A stretch of 64,000 nucleotides of DNA, taken from contig NC_063162.1 in the NCBI RefSeq assembly GCF_023159225.1, positions 95,436,880 to 95,500,879 of the forward strand, read 5' to 3'. Origin of the DNA: Perognathus longimembris pacificus. Its lineage: Eukaryota; Chordata; Mammalia; Rodentia; Heteromyidae. A program made the translations under genes and the position numbers. The notes under the pieces are model-generated. The model was not told the origin of the DNA. It saw nothing but the letters and a program-made list of their open reading frames with translations, and searched no databases. Positions 24,006 through 37,191 of this stretch are shown one piece after another (position 1 is the stretch's first letter; each line of letters begins with the position of its first letter).

Positions 24006-24419
24006 TTGCATTCTTAATTTTTGTTTTTGTTATTATTTGTAAGTAGCTGTACAAAGGGGTAGCAATTTAATATGACACTTTTTGAGTACAATGCATGTTG
24101 ATCAACATTACTCCTTTTGTTTTTTAATACACACATATATATTAGAAAATTGAAATCTTTAACTTTAATATATCATTATTATATTCATCCTTAAAACTTC
24201 ATAAAATATATTTATAGGTCAAGATTATTTTGCTAAGCAATAATTAATTCTGCTGCCAATTTCAAAGAATTCTTGGTAGATTTAGATCTTTTACTATTTT
24301 TCAAAAGAATCTATTCCTCTTGGCCAGTAAAATATTCAAATCTCATAGTAAGTTCATTCTATTTAAAGCTATAGTGCTAAGTTCTCTGAACTCTTTTGTG
24401 AGCACTGTGAGAAATGGTT

Positions 24420-24454
24420 GGGGGGGTGGGGAGGAGGGTTTTGAGTGGGCAGGG
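24420..24454 (+). other. G-quadruplex-capable G tract
   Basis: Five G runs of three or more within 35 nt: 24420-24426, 24428-24431, 24436-24438, 24447-24449 and 24452-24454. It lies on the transcribed-RNA-like strand of DGKB and is unrelated to the L1 G tracts. Confidence 0.6.
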
Positions 24455-24622
24455 TGACTTTAAATATTGTGACTATGACCATACTATCTTCCCTTAACAT
24501 TCCCAGGTTTCTGGGAGATTCTTGTGGTCCATCCCTAATGGCAGAAAGAGCCCCATTTTCCTTAGTCAGTTGTGCTGTGGCAAAGAAAGCAAGTTCCTGG
24601 ATCCGTGAGCAAGATGCTCTTC

Positions 24623-24669
24623 ACAGTAAAGCACTTTGTGGCTTTGTACCAATCCAGGTGCTTTACTGT
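24623..24669 (+). other. 12-bp perfect hairpin
   Basis: ACAGTAAAGCAC (24623-24634) is the exact reverse complement of GTGCTTTACTGT (24658-24669), with a 23-nt loop. Pairing beyond the arms is poor, so it is short for a microRNA precursor. Confidence 0.45.
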
Positions 24670-25912
24670 TGTCTGTCTCCCATGCTGAGAATGGACAAAA
24701 AAGGAGCAAATCCAGTGTTTGGGGTAATCATCACTTGCTGCTTGTAGTTTGTGATTGATCCACAGCAGCAGGCTTAAGTACTTGGTAAACAACTCTTTTG
24801 AGAAGTGAGTTTTCACCAGTGTACAAATACTCTACCTCTGAGAATCAGCATGATACAGAAAAACATATATATGTTAGAGCACATATTTAAAACAAGGTCC
24901 TTTAGTTTATTTACTTGTTCTTTCTACTTTCTGCGAATGGTCTCTTTGGCTTTTCTTCTCTGTTTATTATGATGATTATCCTTTTGGAGTTCTAATACAA
25001 TATATTCCCCAGTTAAGATCGGTTGTGCTACTTGTCGAGACTAAGGATCACAAAACACTGACTTCAGTATTTAAAGTGTCTGCATAGCAAACTCAAATGG
25101 CTGATATTTGGAAATGCTCAAACATCAATAACCATTTTCTACTTTGTACATGTAGGTCCTATATTCTTTCATGATTTTTTCAAGTAATTCTTTTCAGTGT
25201 TTGAATAATTTCTATTGATTATAGCAATGATTTTCCAACTCTTAATATCCAGGATAATTTAGCTGGCAGAAGGAAGTTTGCCTTAATTTGAACAATATAA
25301 ACTATTTTGTGCTTTAGAGACCAAAGGAAAAAAATATTTAAAAAAAAAAAAAAGCAGTAATAGTAGGTTCAATGGTGAGCATTGCTGTCTGTCATTTACC
25401 TAGCAATTTCATTTTGAAAGATGGCAAAAATTATGTTGGATGACTCTTCCTGAAACTTTTAAAACTTTATCATTGCAAATCAACTTCTTTATGTATCCTA
25501 ATAGAGCTTTGCCAGACAGGGTTAGTTAACCCCAGAGTAGGTAATGTAATTCTTGTTGACAGTAGATTTTTCAACGATGAACCTGCTTTTTCTTTTCAGT
25601 CCCTCATGTGAGTGGAAAGAGGGAACGGTCTTCTGAGTGAAAATAGGAGAATGTATCCAACTACCCACCTGCTTGACTATGTTGCTCTCACATAACATCG
25701 TAAATAACTCAGATTCTTACATCCATGTTGGGATAAACTTTAATAAATGAGCATAAGAAAATGCCAAGAGACATTAAATGATTATATGTATCCCCTGAGT
25801 TAAATGTTTTCAGCACGACTAGTTTCATTAATTCTACCCACTACCGTTTTTTCCCAAACCCAAGAAACCAACCACTAAGTGTTTTGAGAAAAATGTGTTG
25901 AAAAGAATGTTT

Positions 25913-25938
25913 GCCGTGTGTGTGTGTGTGTGTGTGCA
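25913..25938. repeat. (TG)n microsatellite, short
   Basis: About 12 TG units. Confidence 0.9.
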
Positions 25939-26410
25939 TGCTAAATTATATGATAAAATACAGTTCAAGATTTATATGTTGAAGATTTTATTGCATTTTG
26001 TTTTATTTTGCAGTGGTGGAGATAAAAGTCCAGTACTTGTGTGTGACAGGAAAATGCACTAAAATTGCGACATTCCTGATCTTAATTTAAAACTTTAATT
26101 CATTGCGTATCACTTCCTCATGGTTTTCTGGTTCAAAAATAACATCTTACCAAATGAGAACTCAATTTTAGGTTTTAAAATTGGCCTTTCAATTTCTTTA
26201 CAAATTTTTACCCTAAAGCATTCATTAACTTTCCTCCGTAGATTACTCAGTTGTACATATCCTTGGAAGTAATAAAAAGCCAGTTATCAATTCCCATGTC
26301 TTCTAATTGATGATTCTTGCCACACATGAATTCCCAGGTTTATGAATGGCCAGGGGTAAAATTAATTCAATAAAGATTTAATGATTCTTTACAAACATAT
26401 ACTTACATGT

Positions 26411-26486
26411 CTTAGTTGTTTTCTTATTTTATATATACATAATCTGGTCTTAATTGTTTTCTTATTTTATATAGACATAATCAGGT
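26411..26486. repeat. 38-bp tandem duplication, two copies
   Basis: 26411-26448 and 26449-26486 are the same 38-bp unit with three mismatches, beginning cttagttgttttcttatttt and cttaattgttttcttatttt. Confidence 0.85.
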
Positions 26487-28049
26487 AAAATTACCAAGTT
26501 TCAACATGACTAACAAATAAAATTTTATTTGATTTTCTAGCCTAAACATTTTTTGAACTAAATTCTAAGTAATAATGAATTCCATGGCAGAATAATTGTG
26601 CTAAAGTTCATCTTTTACATTATTTTTGTAACAAAACCTTGATTCCAAATTTTACATACCTACTTTGAAAGATTCTGGGGCCAAATACTTCTATACTTAT
26701 AAACAACATATGTTGCTTTTTATTCTACTCCAAACACATTTTATGCATTTTCTAATATAAATGTTGTGATTTACTTATTTAAACATGTACTTGTTGTACA
26801 TAATGAAAATGGTTTCATACACATTTATTTGGAATCATAACAGTTTGTATATCAATATAAATTAGCACCCAGATGGGAAACCAAATTATTTTACATTATT
26901 CATTGTAAGCTTCATTTATTGAGCCATGCTCTAATAGAGGAACAACTTCATGACTTTATACATTTTCGATTAAGCTGTACCAAACTCTGAGAATGCTTCC
27001 TTGATTATACATGAGAAGAAGCTCAGATTGCATAATATATACAATACAGATGTGATTCAACTCAAGCTTTCTGATTTCAAATGACACTTTATAATTTATT
27101 CATTTTATTCTTTATACTGTTTAAGGTTATCTGTTGATAAAACTGTAATATGTAAGCTTAGAAAAAAGGTGCTTTCATTAAAAAGTCAATATTTTTCCAG
27201 AAATTATGCTAATAGGAAAACATATCATTTTTTATGGAACTTAAATCTTGAGATTCTTTGTATACGATCCCTTTTCATCCATCACATATAAAATGTTCCA
27301 TGCTTTTGCACCACAAAATCACACAGTAAACTAAATACATTGATTAAGGTTTCTTTGCTTAAAGATTTCTGAACCATAAGAAAGATTTACATTTAGCTAT
27401 GTTAAAACATCTTTCCTAATCAAAAAAAAAATTACAATGTAACCTAACATGAAAATGGAGAAACTTGGAAATTCAAATAAGTGTCAAGAAATAGGTAGTG
27501 CTAAAATTAAGCATCCATGGACTGACATTAGTAGTCAACTTTGACATATTTTCACAGTATCTCAAAGTATAACCCATGCAAATTTTACTTATTTAATCCC
27601 TTCCTTTATAGAATTTTAATCAAGATGAGAACATTGGCATTATATAAATAACATTCATATAATAATATAAATAATACTTAAGGTTGTAATAAATTTTATT
27701 GAAAAGGAAATTAAAAGAAATAGAGAGGCATCTCTGTTATATGACTGGCTGGAAACCTGATATCAGAACCAAACCCAGCAAAGAGGGCCATTTTCCCTGC
27801 AGAACACAGAATGGAGGCATAAGCCCTCAACTAAAAGCATGGTTGTTGTGGTTAAGAATGCAGAGGATGTTTTGCTTAAATGTTAAAAGAACTGAAATTG
27901 TTGTGTTGAGAATTGATGATGATAAGGAGTAGATTTGGAAGGATATCAATCCATTGGATGATGGTTACAATAATCACAGTCCGAAAAAAATAATGCTCAC
28001 AGGAATTCTCTAATAATTGATTTGTTGGTGAGCAGTCATCTGAGGACAG

Positions 28050-28440
28050 ATGTGTATTTTAGACATTCATCTGGAGAGGGAGAAAGAACATTTGTGTACA
28101 GGAGTTAAGTTTCTAGGATGATTTCTGAAAAGGTGCTACGCATTTGTAAGTCTTTATAAATTTGAGCTGAAGAATCGGGAAGCATGAAGTTACCCATTGA
28201 ACAAGTATAGACATTGAAGAAGTCAAGTCAAAAGAAGACGACCCTTTTCACACATTGTAAAGATGGAGGAAGACAAAGTATAAGAGACTGTGAAGGAACA
28301 GAAAATGAAGTAGGAAGAGAGCAGATAGAAAGGAAAATGTGGGGGCAAATTGTACGTGTGGAGATGAAGACTGACCACTTGATGTTGCCAGATAGGAAGG
28401 GTGCAAGTTGATTTGAATCAAAGCTGGAATAGTGGGGATA
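28050..28440. repeat. Ancient repeat, tentative
   Basis: Purine-rich diverged sequence (ttagacattcatctggagag, tataaatttgagctgaag) resembling an old mammalian repeat. It may continue after the L1 insertion at 28456-29979. Low confidence. Confidence 0.25.
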
Positions 28441-28668
28441 AAAGTTGATTGAATTCCATTGTGTATCTCTGCCACAATTTGTAGGATGCATTCATCCACT
28501 GAGGGGCATTTGGGTTGATTCCATATCTTGTCGATGGTAAACAGTGCTGTAATGAGCATAGTTGTGCCGGTAGCATTAGTGTGGCCTTATTGGATAAATC
28601 TGTAGAATAAACTCACAGAAAGTGGGATTGCTGGGTTTTGGGGAAGTTATTCTCTTTAAGAACTTCCA

Positions 28669-28861
28669 GGGACTGGGAATGTGGCCTAGTGGTAGAGTGC
28701 TTGTCTAGCATGCATAAAGCCCTGTGTTCAATTCTCAGCACCACATATATAGAAAAAGTCAGAAGTTAGCACTGTGGCTCCAATGGTAGAGTGCTAGCTA
28801 GCCTTGAGCAAAAAGAAGCCAGGGACTGTACTCAGGCCCTGAGTTCAAGCTCCAGGACTGG

Positions 28862-28892
<31 letters not shown>
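28669..28892 (+). mobile_element. IDL-Geo-type dimeric SINE nested in L1
   Basis: Left monomer ggcctagtggtagagtgctt with B-box-like gtgttcaattct; right monomer tggctccaatggtagagtgc and gagttcaagctccagg; tail of A and GAAAA units. Target duplication AACTTCCA at 28661-28668 and 28893-28900, which splits the L1 at that point. Confidence 0.92.
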
Positions 28893-28894
<2 letters not shown>

Positions 28895-29292
28895 CTTCCA
28901 TACTGCTTTCCATAGCAGTTGCATAAGTTTACATTCCAACTAACACTGTAGTAGAGTTCCCTTTGGGCCATATCCCACCACATTTATCATTGTTAGTTTT
29001 CTTGATAATGGCCATTCTCAGAAAGGCAAGATGGAATCTCAGTGCTTTATAGATTTGGATTTCTTTTATAGCCAAAGATATTGAACAAAATTCTACTCAC
29101 CTATGAGAAAGAATTATATTATACCTTTCCAAAGGAAATGGAAAAACTTGAAAAAATTATATTAAGTGAAGTAAGCATTACCCAAATGAACAGATGTTGT
29201 GTGGTTTCCCTCACTTGTAATTAGAATTTGCTTATAAATCTACAAGTAAACACACTGAATGATAAAAAGAAAAAGTACATTGGAACATGATG

Positions 29293-29297
29293 TTATA

Positions 29298-29333
<36 letters not shown>

Positions 29334-29342
29334 TGCATGTAT
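29293..29342. repeat. (TA)n(TATG)n microsatellite
   Basis: About ten TATG units after a TA run, inside the L1 at 28456-29979. Confidence 0.95.
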
Positions 29343-29708
29343 TTACAGATTGAGACCATTGGAGAATATTCTTAGGAGAGGATGATGTAGACACAATAGT
29401 TATGTGCATTTGACCATATGAAATAATGTTTATCAAAATGAACTCCAAGAAACGGAAGCAAGAGGGTTTTTTGTTCATTACTATTTTTGTTTTCATTTAC
29501 TTTTGTCTTATTTGTTCACTTATCTTTCATTAGTAGGGTAAGAGAGGGCACAGAAATGGGGGGAAATGGTGAAAAATGCAGCAGTGATACTAGGGACTAT
29601 GTTGACAATGAATCATACAGCATGTGAGTGGGGAAAGGAGGGAAAAACTGGGAGAGAGTGAGGAAGGGGTAGTATTGACATTGTTCAGAAAGAAAGACTA
29701 TCTGACTT

Positions 29709-29914
29709 TTTTTTTTTGGCCAGTCCTGGGCCTTGGACTCAGGGCCTGAGCATTGTCCCTGGCTTCTTCCCGCTCAAGGCTTGCCACCGGCTAGCCACCT
29801 GAGCCACAGCGCCCCTTCTGGCCGTTTTCCATATATGTGGTGCTGGGGAATCGAACGGAGAGCTTCAGGTGTAGGAGGCAAGCACTCTTGCCACTAGGCC
29901 ATATTCCCAGCCCC
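29709..29914 (-). mobile_element. IDL-Geo-type SINE, young subfamily, nested in L1
   Basis: Perfect 15-bp target duplication AAGACTATCTGACTT at 29694-29708 and 29915-29929. Carries the same variants as the 16533 copy (ttcccgctcaagg, gccgttttcc, gtaggaggcaagcactcttg). It interrupts the L1 close to its 3' end. Confidence 0.95.
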
Positions 29915-30371
29915 AAGACTATCTGACTTATGTAACCCCTCTGTACCTTTATAATCACAATAAATAAATTTTACAAGAAAAAGGTGATTGAATTTGGTGA
30001 TTAAAGTAGATTGAAGAGAGTGAGAATAGGAAAAGTGATTTCAAACGAATTAAGCGAACAAAGAGCTCAAATAATATAATCTTTCAAAGTTAAAGCCCAA
30101 CAAAATCAACACCAGGAAATGGGTACATCCAAGAGGTAGGTAGGGCCAAGTGGTTAGGAATAGATGAATTGAAGGAGTTTGGGAGGAAAAATGCTGTTAA
30201 GAATTCACAAATTAAAAAGTAAGGGAAAGACTGAGTGAAAGAGGTATGGGGATGTTGAAAGGGGCAACACTGATCAAGGTGGATTTTATTCATAAACTGC
30301 TTTGTTATGTGGCATCTCCTTTTACAACTACTTATTTCTTTTTCTTTACTATGTTTTATCCCTTTTGTTTT

Positions 30372-30684
30372 TGTATTTCATTTCAGTACCCTGGGTATTG
30401 TATATACATTTAACTGAATTAGGGAAGGGAAGGAGAAACATAAAAATGGTGAGACAAAAGATTGGGCAAACCAATTCAATAGCAATACTCACAAGACAAT
30501 ATGTAGGAAATTAACTATTCAACTGACTGGTGGAGGTGGGGCAGGCTGGGGGAAGGGAAAGTGGAAGAATATGGGAGAGGGTAATAAGTATGACAAGAAA
30601 TATACTCACTAACTTATGTATGTAACTGTAACTCCTCTGTAAATCACTTTGATAATAAAATTAAATTAAAAAATAAAATAAGAC
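30372..30684 (+). mobile_element. LINE-1 3' end, sense
   Basis: gggtattgtatatacattta, the purine tract ggcaggctgggggaagggaa, then tatgtatgtaactgtaactc and a tail of AATAAAATTAAATTAAAA. Matches the 3' part of the L1s at 15980 and 29900. Confidence 0.88.
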
Positions 30685-31249
30685 ATAACTCTCACATTTA
30701 GCCTATAGCAAGCAACTGTAAAAACACAGAAGGAAAGAGACCTTTATTTATTTGAGATTATATTTTAAGTCTCTTGGAGTTTTAGTAATCCACAAATTCA
30801 GTATGAACAAAACCTATGATATGACATTTATAAAACTAAAATGCTACAGCCAACATTAGCAGTAGCAAACTAGAGATTTAACTGCCCTACTCAGTTTGTG
30901 AGATCACGTTTTCTGTTTCTCAAAGGGTCTGCAGGCCATATTGTAAAAAAAAAAAAAAGCCGACACATTTTAAGATATTTCAATAATGCAAATATACTTA
31001 TTGAGCCAGTTGAAAGGAATATAATTTTCCTATTCTCCAAAAATTACATGTTAAGAACTTGAGACAAATTTAGAACCATGAGTGCAGTCATAATATTCAA
31101 TGAATATATATGCAGAGGAAACTAGGAAAATTGAGGGGTTAGGTAGGGCTGGGACTATGAGGAGAATAATGGATGTGGTGACTGATGATTTGTTGGTATT
31201 CATAAACTGACTTGAATTGAAACTCCTTTGTACAACTCTTAATTGATAA

Positions 31250-31471
<222 letters not shown>

Positions 31472-32814
31472 TAATTGCTTAAATCTACATTTTACAAGTT
31501 TTCATTTGTGTTACTTTTATATTCCGAGAAAGGCATATGTTTAGCTATTAACACATTTATTTAACGTTTATATTAGCTCCCAAGACTGTTTCAGAAAGAT
31601 CATTACTAATTTATCAAGATGTCTATCTCACAGTTGATTGACAGAGTGACATTTTGGTTAGATTAATCATTTATGGTGTCAAATACATTTAAACTCAAAT
31701 TGGCAAAAAATCATTTGTCAATTTGAAAGTTTTGCGATTCATTCCTAAATATATATGCTTATTATCTACTTATATGTTAGAGATTTCTACATTGGTCTTT
31801 CCATAAGTACATTCTGTATTTGTTTTTCTTCTCCAGAAGAATTGCTTTGATTGTAAAGAAAAATGGAAACAAACTCTATTTGGGTAGATACTTTTCTTAT
31901 AAAATAAATAATGACAAAATGTTTATTGGAACTTATATCTTTTAAAGTTTTAAATAATATTTAAAACCATACATATTTCTAAGTAAACTTAAATCACTAA
32001 AATCTTTTTTCTATCCTTTAAAACCTGCAATTATTCCTGTGATCTCTGATATTAAAATGCCATTTTTCCATTTTTATTTTGAGCTATTATATAGAATTAA
32101 TATATTGTACTTATTTGCCTATATTTCTAACTCTACCAGTAAAAGTCAATAAAATTAACTTAATATTCGGAATTGTGCACTGACTTTCTTATTTTTCTAC
32201 CTATGTTTTCCTTAAATTAACTATTTCTTCCATTAGGAGCAGGTTTCAACATGCTGTGTATCTATATTATGGATTTTGTTAGTTACATTTCTTATTCTGA
32301 AAACACAAGTTAAGTGTAGATAGTATATACTTACGAAGGCTTCTGTAGTACCATGAACATCTCATTGAAATTTTAATCAGGAATTACATATTCATAATAA
32401 GGAAGTTGATTTTAGCCAAAAGCATTGCAAATAGGAAATCTTGAATTATTAAACTCAACTGTGAAAGACAATTCTGAAATATAATAATATTTTAAATGTA
32501 TATAACTCAATTATGAATGACTATACCAGGCTATAATTCTTGGAAGTCATATTTATGTGTTTAGTAGTCACATTGAAGGTCTCAGATAATAAAATCTGTT
32601 CAAAATATTGATAGTAAAAATTATTTTACTATGTGAGCTTATAATTTGTTTAGTGAAATCAACATTTGAATTTAATAAGCAACTTGCAACTTGAGCAGTT
32701 TAAATTGCTAATGATTTTGACTTCTAGCAACCAAATAAGGAAAACTTAATATTTAAATCCACATGTATTCTACGTGTGCAAAGGTATGTTTCTCAATATT
32801 GAAGAGAGAGAATT

Positions 32815-33010
32815 ATCATTTGTTAATACTTATTACAACCCAAGCAGTGTGGTGCTATTTTATACATATCTAACCAACCCAGTAAACATGGAATTGAATG
32901 AATTACTCTTCACATTTCCAATACTCAGAAGTACATTAAGTCTTCCATGACCGTACCAGAAGTCATTGTGAAAGCTAAGGCTTGAATGAGGACCCTCTTA
33001 CTTAGATGTT
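32815..33010 (+). repeat. MIR element, diverged
   Basis: ttgttaatacttattacaac near the start and gtcattgtgaaagctaagg with tgaatgaggaccctctt near the end follow the MIR order. Confidence 0.45.
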
Positions 33011-33225
33011 ATGTATTTTATTCCATGGTAAAAAGTTTTGTAACAAATTCAGACATTTTGCCATCCTTTTTTACATAATTTGAGTTAAAATTATATATTT
33101 ATCTCAGCTAGACTATAACTTGTATACTCTCAATTTCTTGTTTTTTCTCTTTGTAGCATTATATTTTTAGTCAAAATGTTTTATATTTGGCATTTGGACT
33201 TCAAACTTTCTTTTTATTTTATTTT

Positions 33226-34292
33226 ATTCCTCCCTCATTTCCCCTGCTCCCCCTTCCCCCTTTCCCTCTCACCCCATGAGATGTTCACTTGGTTTACACC
33301 AAATGTTTTTGTAAGTATTGCTTTTGGAGTCGTTTGTCTTTTTATCCTCTGTCTCTCAATTTTGATATTCTATTTCACTTCCCTAGTTCTAATACCAGTA
33401 TATACAGTATCCTGGGTACTCAGATGAGATGCAGTGATAGCGCTGGTACAACCAAAGGAAGGGGATACCAGAGGATCATAAAAAAAAAAAAAAAGCTACG
33501 GTTTCACATGGAATGTTGAAAGTAATTGCAATAGTGATATAACACTCATTTCCATAACATGAAGTTCATTTTACTTAGCATCATCTATGTGTTCATAAGG
33601 GCATAGATATTGGGCACTTGTGATCCTTTGCCGTGACTAGCCTAAACCTGTGCTAATTATTCCCTATGAGGGAAACCATAGAGTCCATGTTTCTTTGGGT
33701 CTGGCTCACTTCACTTAGTATAATTTTTTCCAAGTTCCTTCATTTCCTTACAAATGGGGAAATGTCATTTTTTCTGATAGAGCCACAAAATTCCATTGTG
33801 TATATGTACCACATTTTCCTGATCCATTCGTCTACAGAGGGGCATCTAGGTTGGTTCCATATTTTAGCTATGACAAATTGTGCTGCGATGGACATTGTTG
33901 TGCTAGTGGCTTTAGTTTGGGCTTGTTTGTAATCTTTTGGGTAGATGCCCAAGAGTGGGGCTGCTGGGTGGTAGGGGAGCTCTATGTTTAGCCTTCTGAG
34001 GAACTGCGATACTGCTTTCTAGAGTGGCTGAACCAGTTTACATTCCCACCAAAAATGTAGTAAGGTTCCCTTTTGGCCACATCCCCTCCAGCATTTGTTA
34101 TTGTTAGTTTTCTTGATAAAGGACATTCTTACTGGGGTGAAGTGGAATCTCAATGTTGTTTCTTTTATGGCCAGTGATGTCAAGTACTTGTTCATGTGTC
34201 TCTTGGCCATTTTCATTCCTCTTCAGAGAAGTCTCTTTTTAGGTCTTCAGCCCACTTCTTGAGGGGGCTGTTGGTTCTTCGAGGAGTTATGT
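33226..34292 (-). mobile_element. LINE-1 3' region, antisense, 1.1 kb
   Basis: The longest L1 copy here. It runs from the C/T-rich tract (33230-33280) through ggggcatctaggttggttcc and ttggccacatcccctccagc to tcttcagcccacttcttgag. The very 3' terminus (about 110 bp) is missing. Short frames in it are not genes. Confidence 0.9.
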
Positions 34293-35989
34293 AATAGTAT
34301 TTTTTTCAAATTTCAAAGCTATTTTATTAATACATTCAGAATACTTTTACAACTTCAAAATCACATTGAAAGATATGTTCTATTTTCATTTATACGTGAA
34401 AGGAATCTGAAATAATTCACCTTATTATATATCAATTATGCATATTAAAAGCCATAGACGATTAACAATTTTGAATGTGTGGATCTCTCTGGACAATTCT
34501 TTTGGTATGAAAATGTCAGCTAAGATTGTCAACAGGCAAAATGTAGTTATTAGGAGTAGCAAAAGAACAGTAAATTAGTAAAATTATAATTACCATGGAA
34601 ACTTTTTGAGTTTTTATAAGTTATTATGTTATCGTGTACTATATTCTGATTCATCTCAGAATAGATGTCCATCAGTATTCACATACTTGTAGACAAACGG
34701 TCTGCTTGGATAACTATTGCACGTAAAATAGAAAACAAATCACATTGCAGTTATCAATGGTAAAATGGTAAAGTAATTGTTTTTAATCAAAAAAAGGCAA
34801 AAATATCTACCAAAATTAAATTTTATATCAACCTTAAAAATCTAGATGATGGAAAACATTGGGTTGCAGCCCAGTTTGCATATGACTCTGTGACAGAGGC
34901 TCTCCACTGCTTAAAGAAGACTATTAATCATAGTTAAGCACATTCATCTTCTTTCCAGCTAACCAGTATAATGATCAGGATTATTATTTCTAATTAGAGG
35001 AAGCAATAGATCATGTATAACCTTAGGATGAGTCTCATTAATTAACCCAAGTCCTAAGGGACTTCAAATAGCAGTAGTTAGGCACTCTATCTTTGTCAGC
35101 GCTCACACCAGAGGTTTACACTTAATACATATGATCAAATGTAATTGAAACTACAATCTTTTAACATACAAGTAGTAATAGATACGGATTGCTGTTTATA
35201 TGTGGAAAAACAAAAAGAAAAGCAAAATAATTACTTACTGTATTATACTGAATTATCTGTCTAAATATCTTTTTACATTTCCAGATAAAAGTATCATTGG
35301 ACAACTGAGGAATCATCTTTGTAATATGTTTAATTCAAGTTCTTATATTTAGTGTCTAAAACTGCATTATTGCCTCTCCCTTAAAATTGCTTTTTCCTAT
35401 TGCTATTTCTTATTTTCTTATGTTTATGAACATCAAGAGTATAAATGAAATACATATGTACATTATCAATAAGTGCACAATATTATATATATATATATGA
35501 ACTCATTTCCTTTTTTGACTGATGTGTGTCGACGTGTATGTCACTTATTCTCTTAGAACCCTCAATACTGTCAAATCATCTTTTAGGTCAAATCATCTTT
35601 ATCATCATCATTATCATCTTTACTCCCCAAATCCAGAGTTAAGCTCTGTAATTTTAACAACTACATGAAGTTATCATGTTAGATCAAAAATGATGTTACA
35701 AAAAAGAACTGTGTAACATAAATGTCTGAGATGAGATGTGGAGTCTTCTGTATTTAAGAAAGATGGTCAAGAAATGATACCAGAATTACTCAACAGGATA
35801 AATGACAGCTGTCCAAGTGAATAGTCAGAATGGGTAACTCTAAAGCAAATATATTTGCCCAGCAAAGTCTAGAGTTAACAAGAACAACATGAATGCAGTA
35901 GGTTGGCAAGTCTAGATTTAGTAAAACAAAATCTAGAGATGTAACAAGAGCTAGATGCTACAAAACTGGAGTGCTTGAATGAGAACTTT

Positions 35990-36385
35990 AGTGTTTGTTC
36001 ATGAGATAACACAAGGAGGAGGAGGCTAAGCAGAGGAATGCTATGAATTGAATTATACTTTAAGATTCACTCTTGCTGAGAGTAGATGGTTGGATAATGA
36101 AATGTTAGGAGATAACCACAACAATTATTTTGATGCTATATGATAGAAGCTGTTTTTAACAGTAGAGTAGGACAATATTTTACAACAGAATGAGTGAGAT
36201 ATGCCAATATATTGGAAGCACAATTTGTATACAATTAAAGAAGAACATCACCAAGGTGGCTGAACCATTGACTGAGATGGTGAATAATATGGGTGAATAT
36301 GGTTTGAGAAAATTTTTTCTAATGTTGTTAGAAATCCATAAGGAGCTACAAACTAGGCCAGTCAACATGTGTTTCTAATTTAGGG
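35990..36385. repeat. Ancient repeat, L2-like (tentative)
   Basis: accattgactgagatggtg, tttctaatgttgttagaaatcc and tagatggttggataatg follow the motif order of an old mammalian repeat also suspected at 7560. Confidence 0.35.
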
Positions 36386-36454
36386 GGAAAAACAGATGCA
36401 ATTTGGCAGTAATAGAAATGATGATATTTTAAATTGTCAGAAAATTTCAATAAC

Positions 36455-36610
36455 CTAAGTTTATATATACACATATACGTACATACATATATACATATGT
36501 ATAAACCCATCATATTTATAATATATATAAACCTATGATACATATATGTAATTTACTGAATTTAATATGTTTGTATATATACACATACATATATATATAC
36601 ACATATATAG
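36455..36610. repeat. Compound TA/CA-rich simple repeat
   Basis: Irregular alternating TATACA and CATATA runs, with a short unique interruption. Confidence 0.85.
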
Positions 36611-36784
36611 TGCAGTAATTGAAACAGAATCCACAATCTAACTAATCCACACTCTTTAACTTTACTATATTAAACTACACCATTTTTTGAATAAATAAAA
36701 CATCATATGTTCAATTACAGTCAGCATGGAGGAGAATCCAACATGGATCTTATCTTTCTAGAAACTTCATTACACTCAATTTAT

Positions 36785-37013
36785 AGTCTTTCAAGATTTA
36801 AAGTGCAGGACAAAAGGTGAAACAATTCAACAGTGGAATCCACTAGAAACTGCTGGAATGAACTATACAAGATTGAGGGGAGGAAGATTGGGAGGGGAAA
36901 GACTCAGAGAGAATAAGGGAGGGGTTGACACTGTTCAAAAGGAAATGTACTTATTACCTGGCTTATCTAAATGTAACCTCATTGTACATCACATTTACAA
37001 TAAAGAAATAAAG
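36785..37013 (+). mobile_element. LINE-1 3' end, sense, diverged
   Basis: aaaggtgaaacaattcaac, the purine tract ggggaggaagattgggaggg, then aaatgtacttattacctgg and ctcattgtacatcacattt with an A-rich tail. Confidence 0.8.
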
Positions 37014-37106
37014 TACTACAAGTACTACAAAACATTCTTTGAACTGTTCTTCCTTTTATCCATATAGTCTTTGTTATACTGGTTTATCATTTTTCAATAG
37101 CTTTTT

Positions 37107-37183
37107 GCTGTTGTTGTTGATGTTGATGGTGGTGATGGTGATGGTGATGGTGGTAGTGATGGTGGTGGTGTGTGTGTGTGTGT
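37107..37183. repeat. GTT/GAT/GGT trinucleotide and GT repeat
   Basis: GTT units grade into GATGGT and GGT units and end in (GT)n at 37168-37183. Confidence 0.95.
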
Positions 37184-37191
37184 CTATGTGC

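Larger units (their letters stand above)
28456..29979 (+). mobile_element. Twin-primed LINE-1 insertion with nested SINEs
   Basis: Flanked by AAAGTTGATTGAATT (28441-28455) and AAAGGTGATTGAATT (29980-29994), a 14/15 target duplication. 28456 to about 29084 is L1 sequence in antisense; about 29085-29979 is the adjoining 3' part in sense, ending in an A-rich tail. In L1 coordinates the sense part starts almost exactly where the inverted part stops. Two SINEs and a (TATG)n tract lie inside. Confidence 0.88.

Noticed and set aside
24445..24747. 100-codon open frame
   Set aside because: No recognisable domain; an equally long frame overlaps on the other strand. The stretch is of interest only as possible non-coding element.
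26411..26486. CRISPR-like array
   Set aside because: Two directly adjacent units without spacers, in a mammalian intron; it is a tandem duplication.
28228..28559. 87- and 103-codon open frames on the - strand
   Set aside because: They span an ancient-repeat flank and the inverted L1 part; no domain, no splice context.
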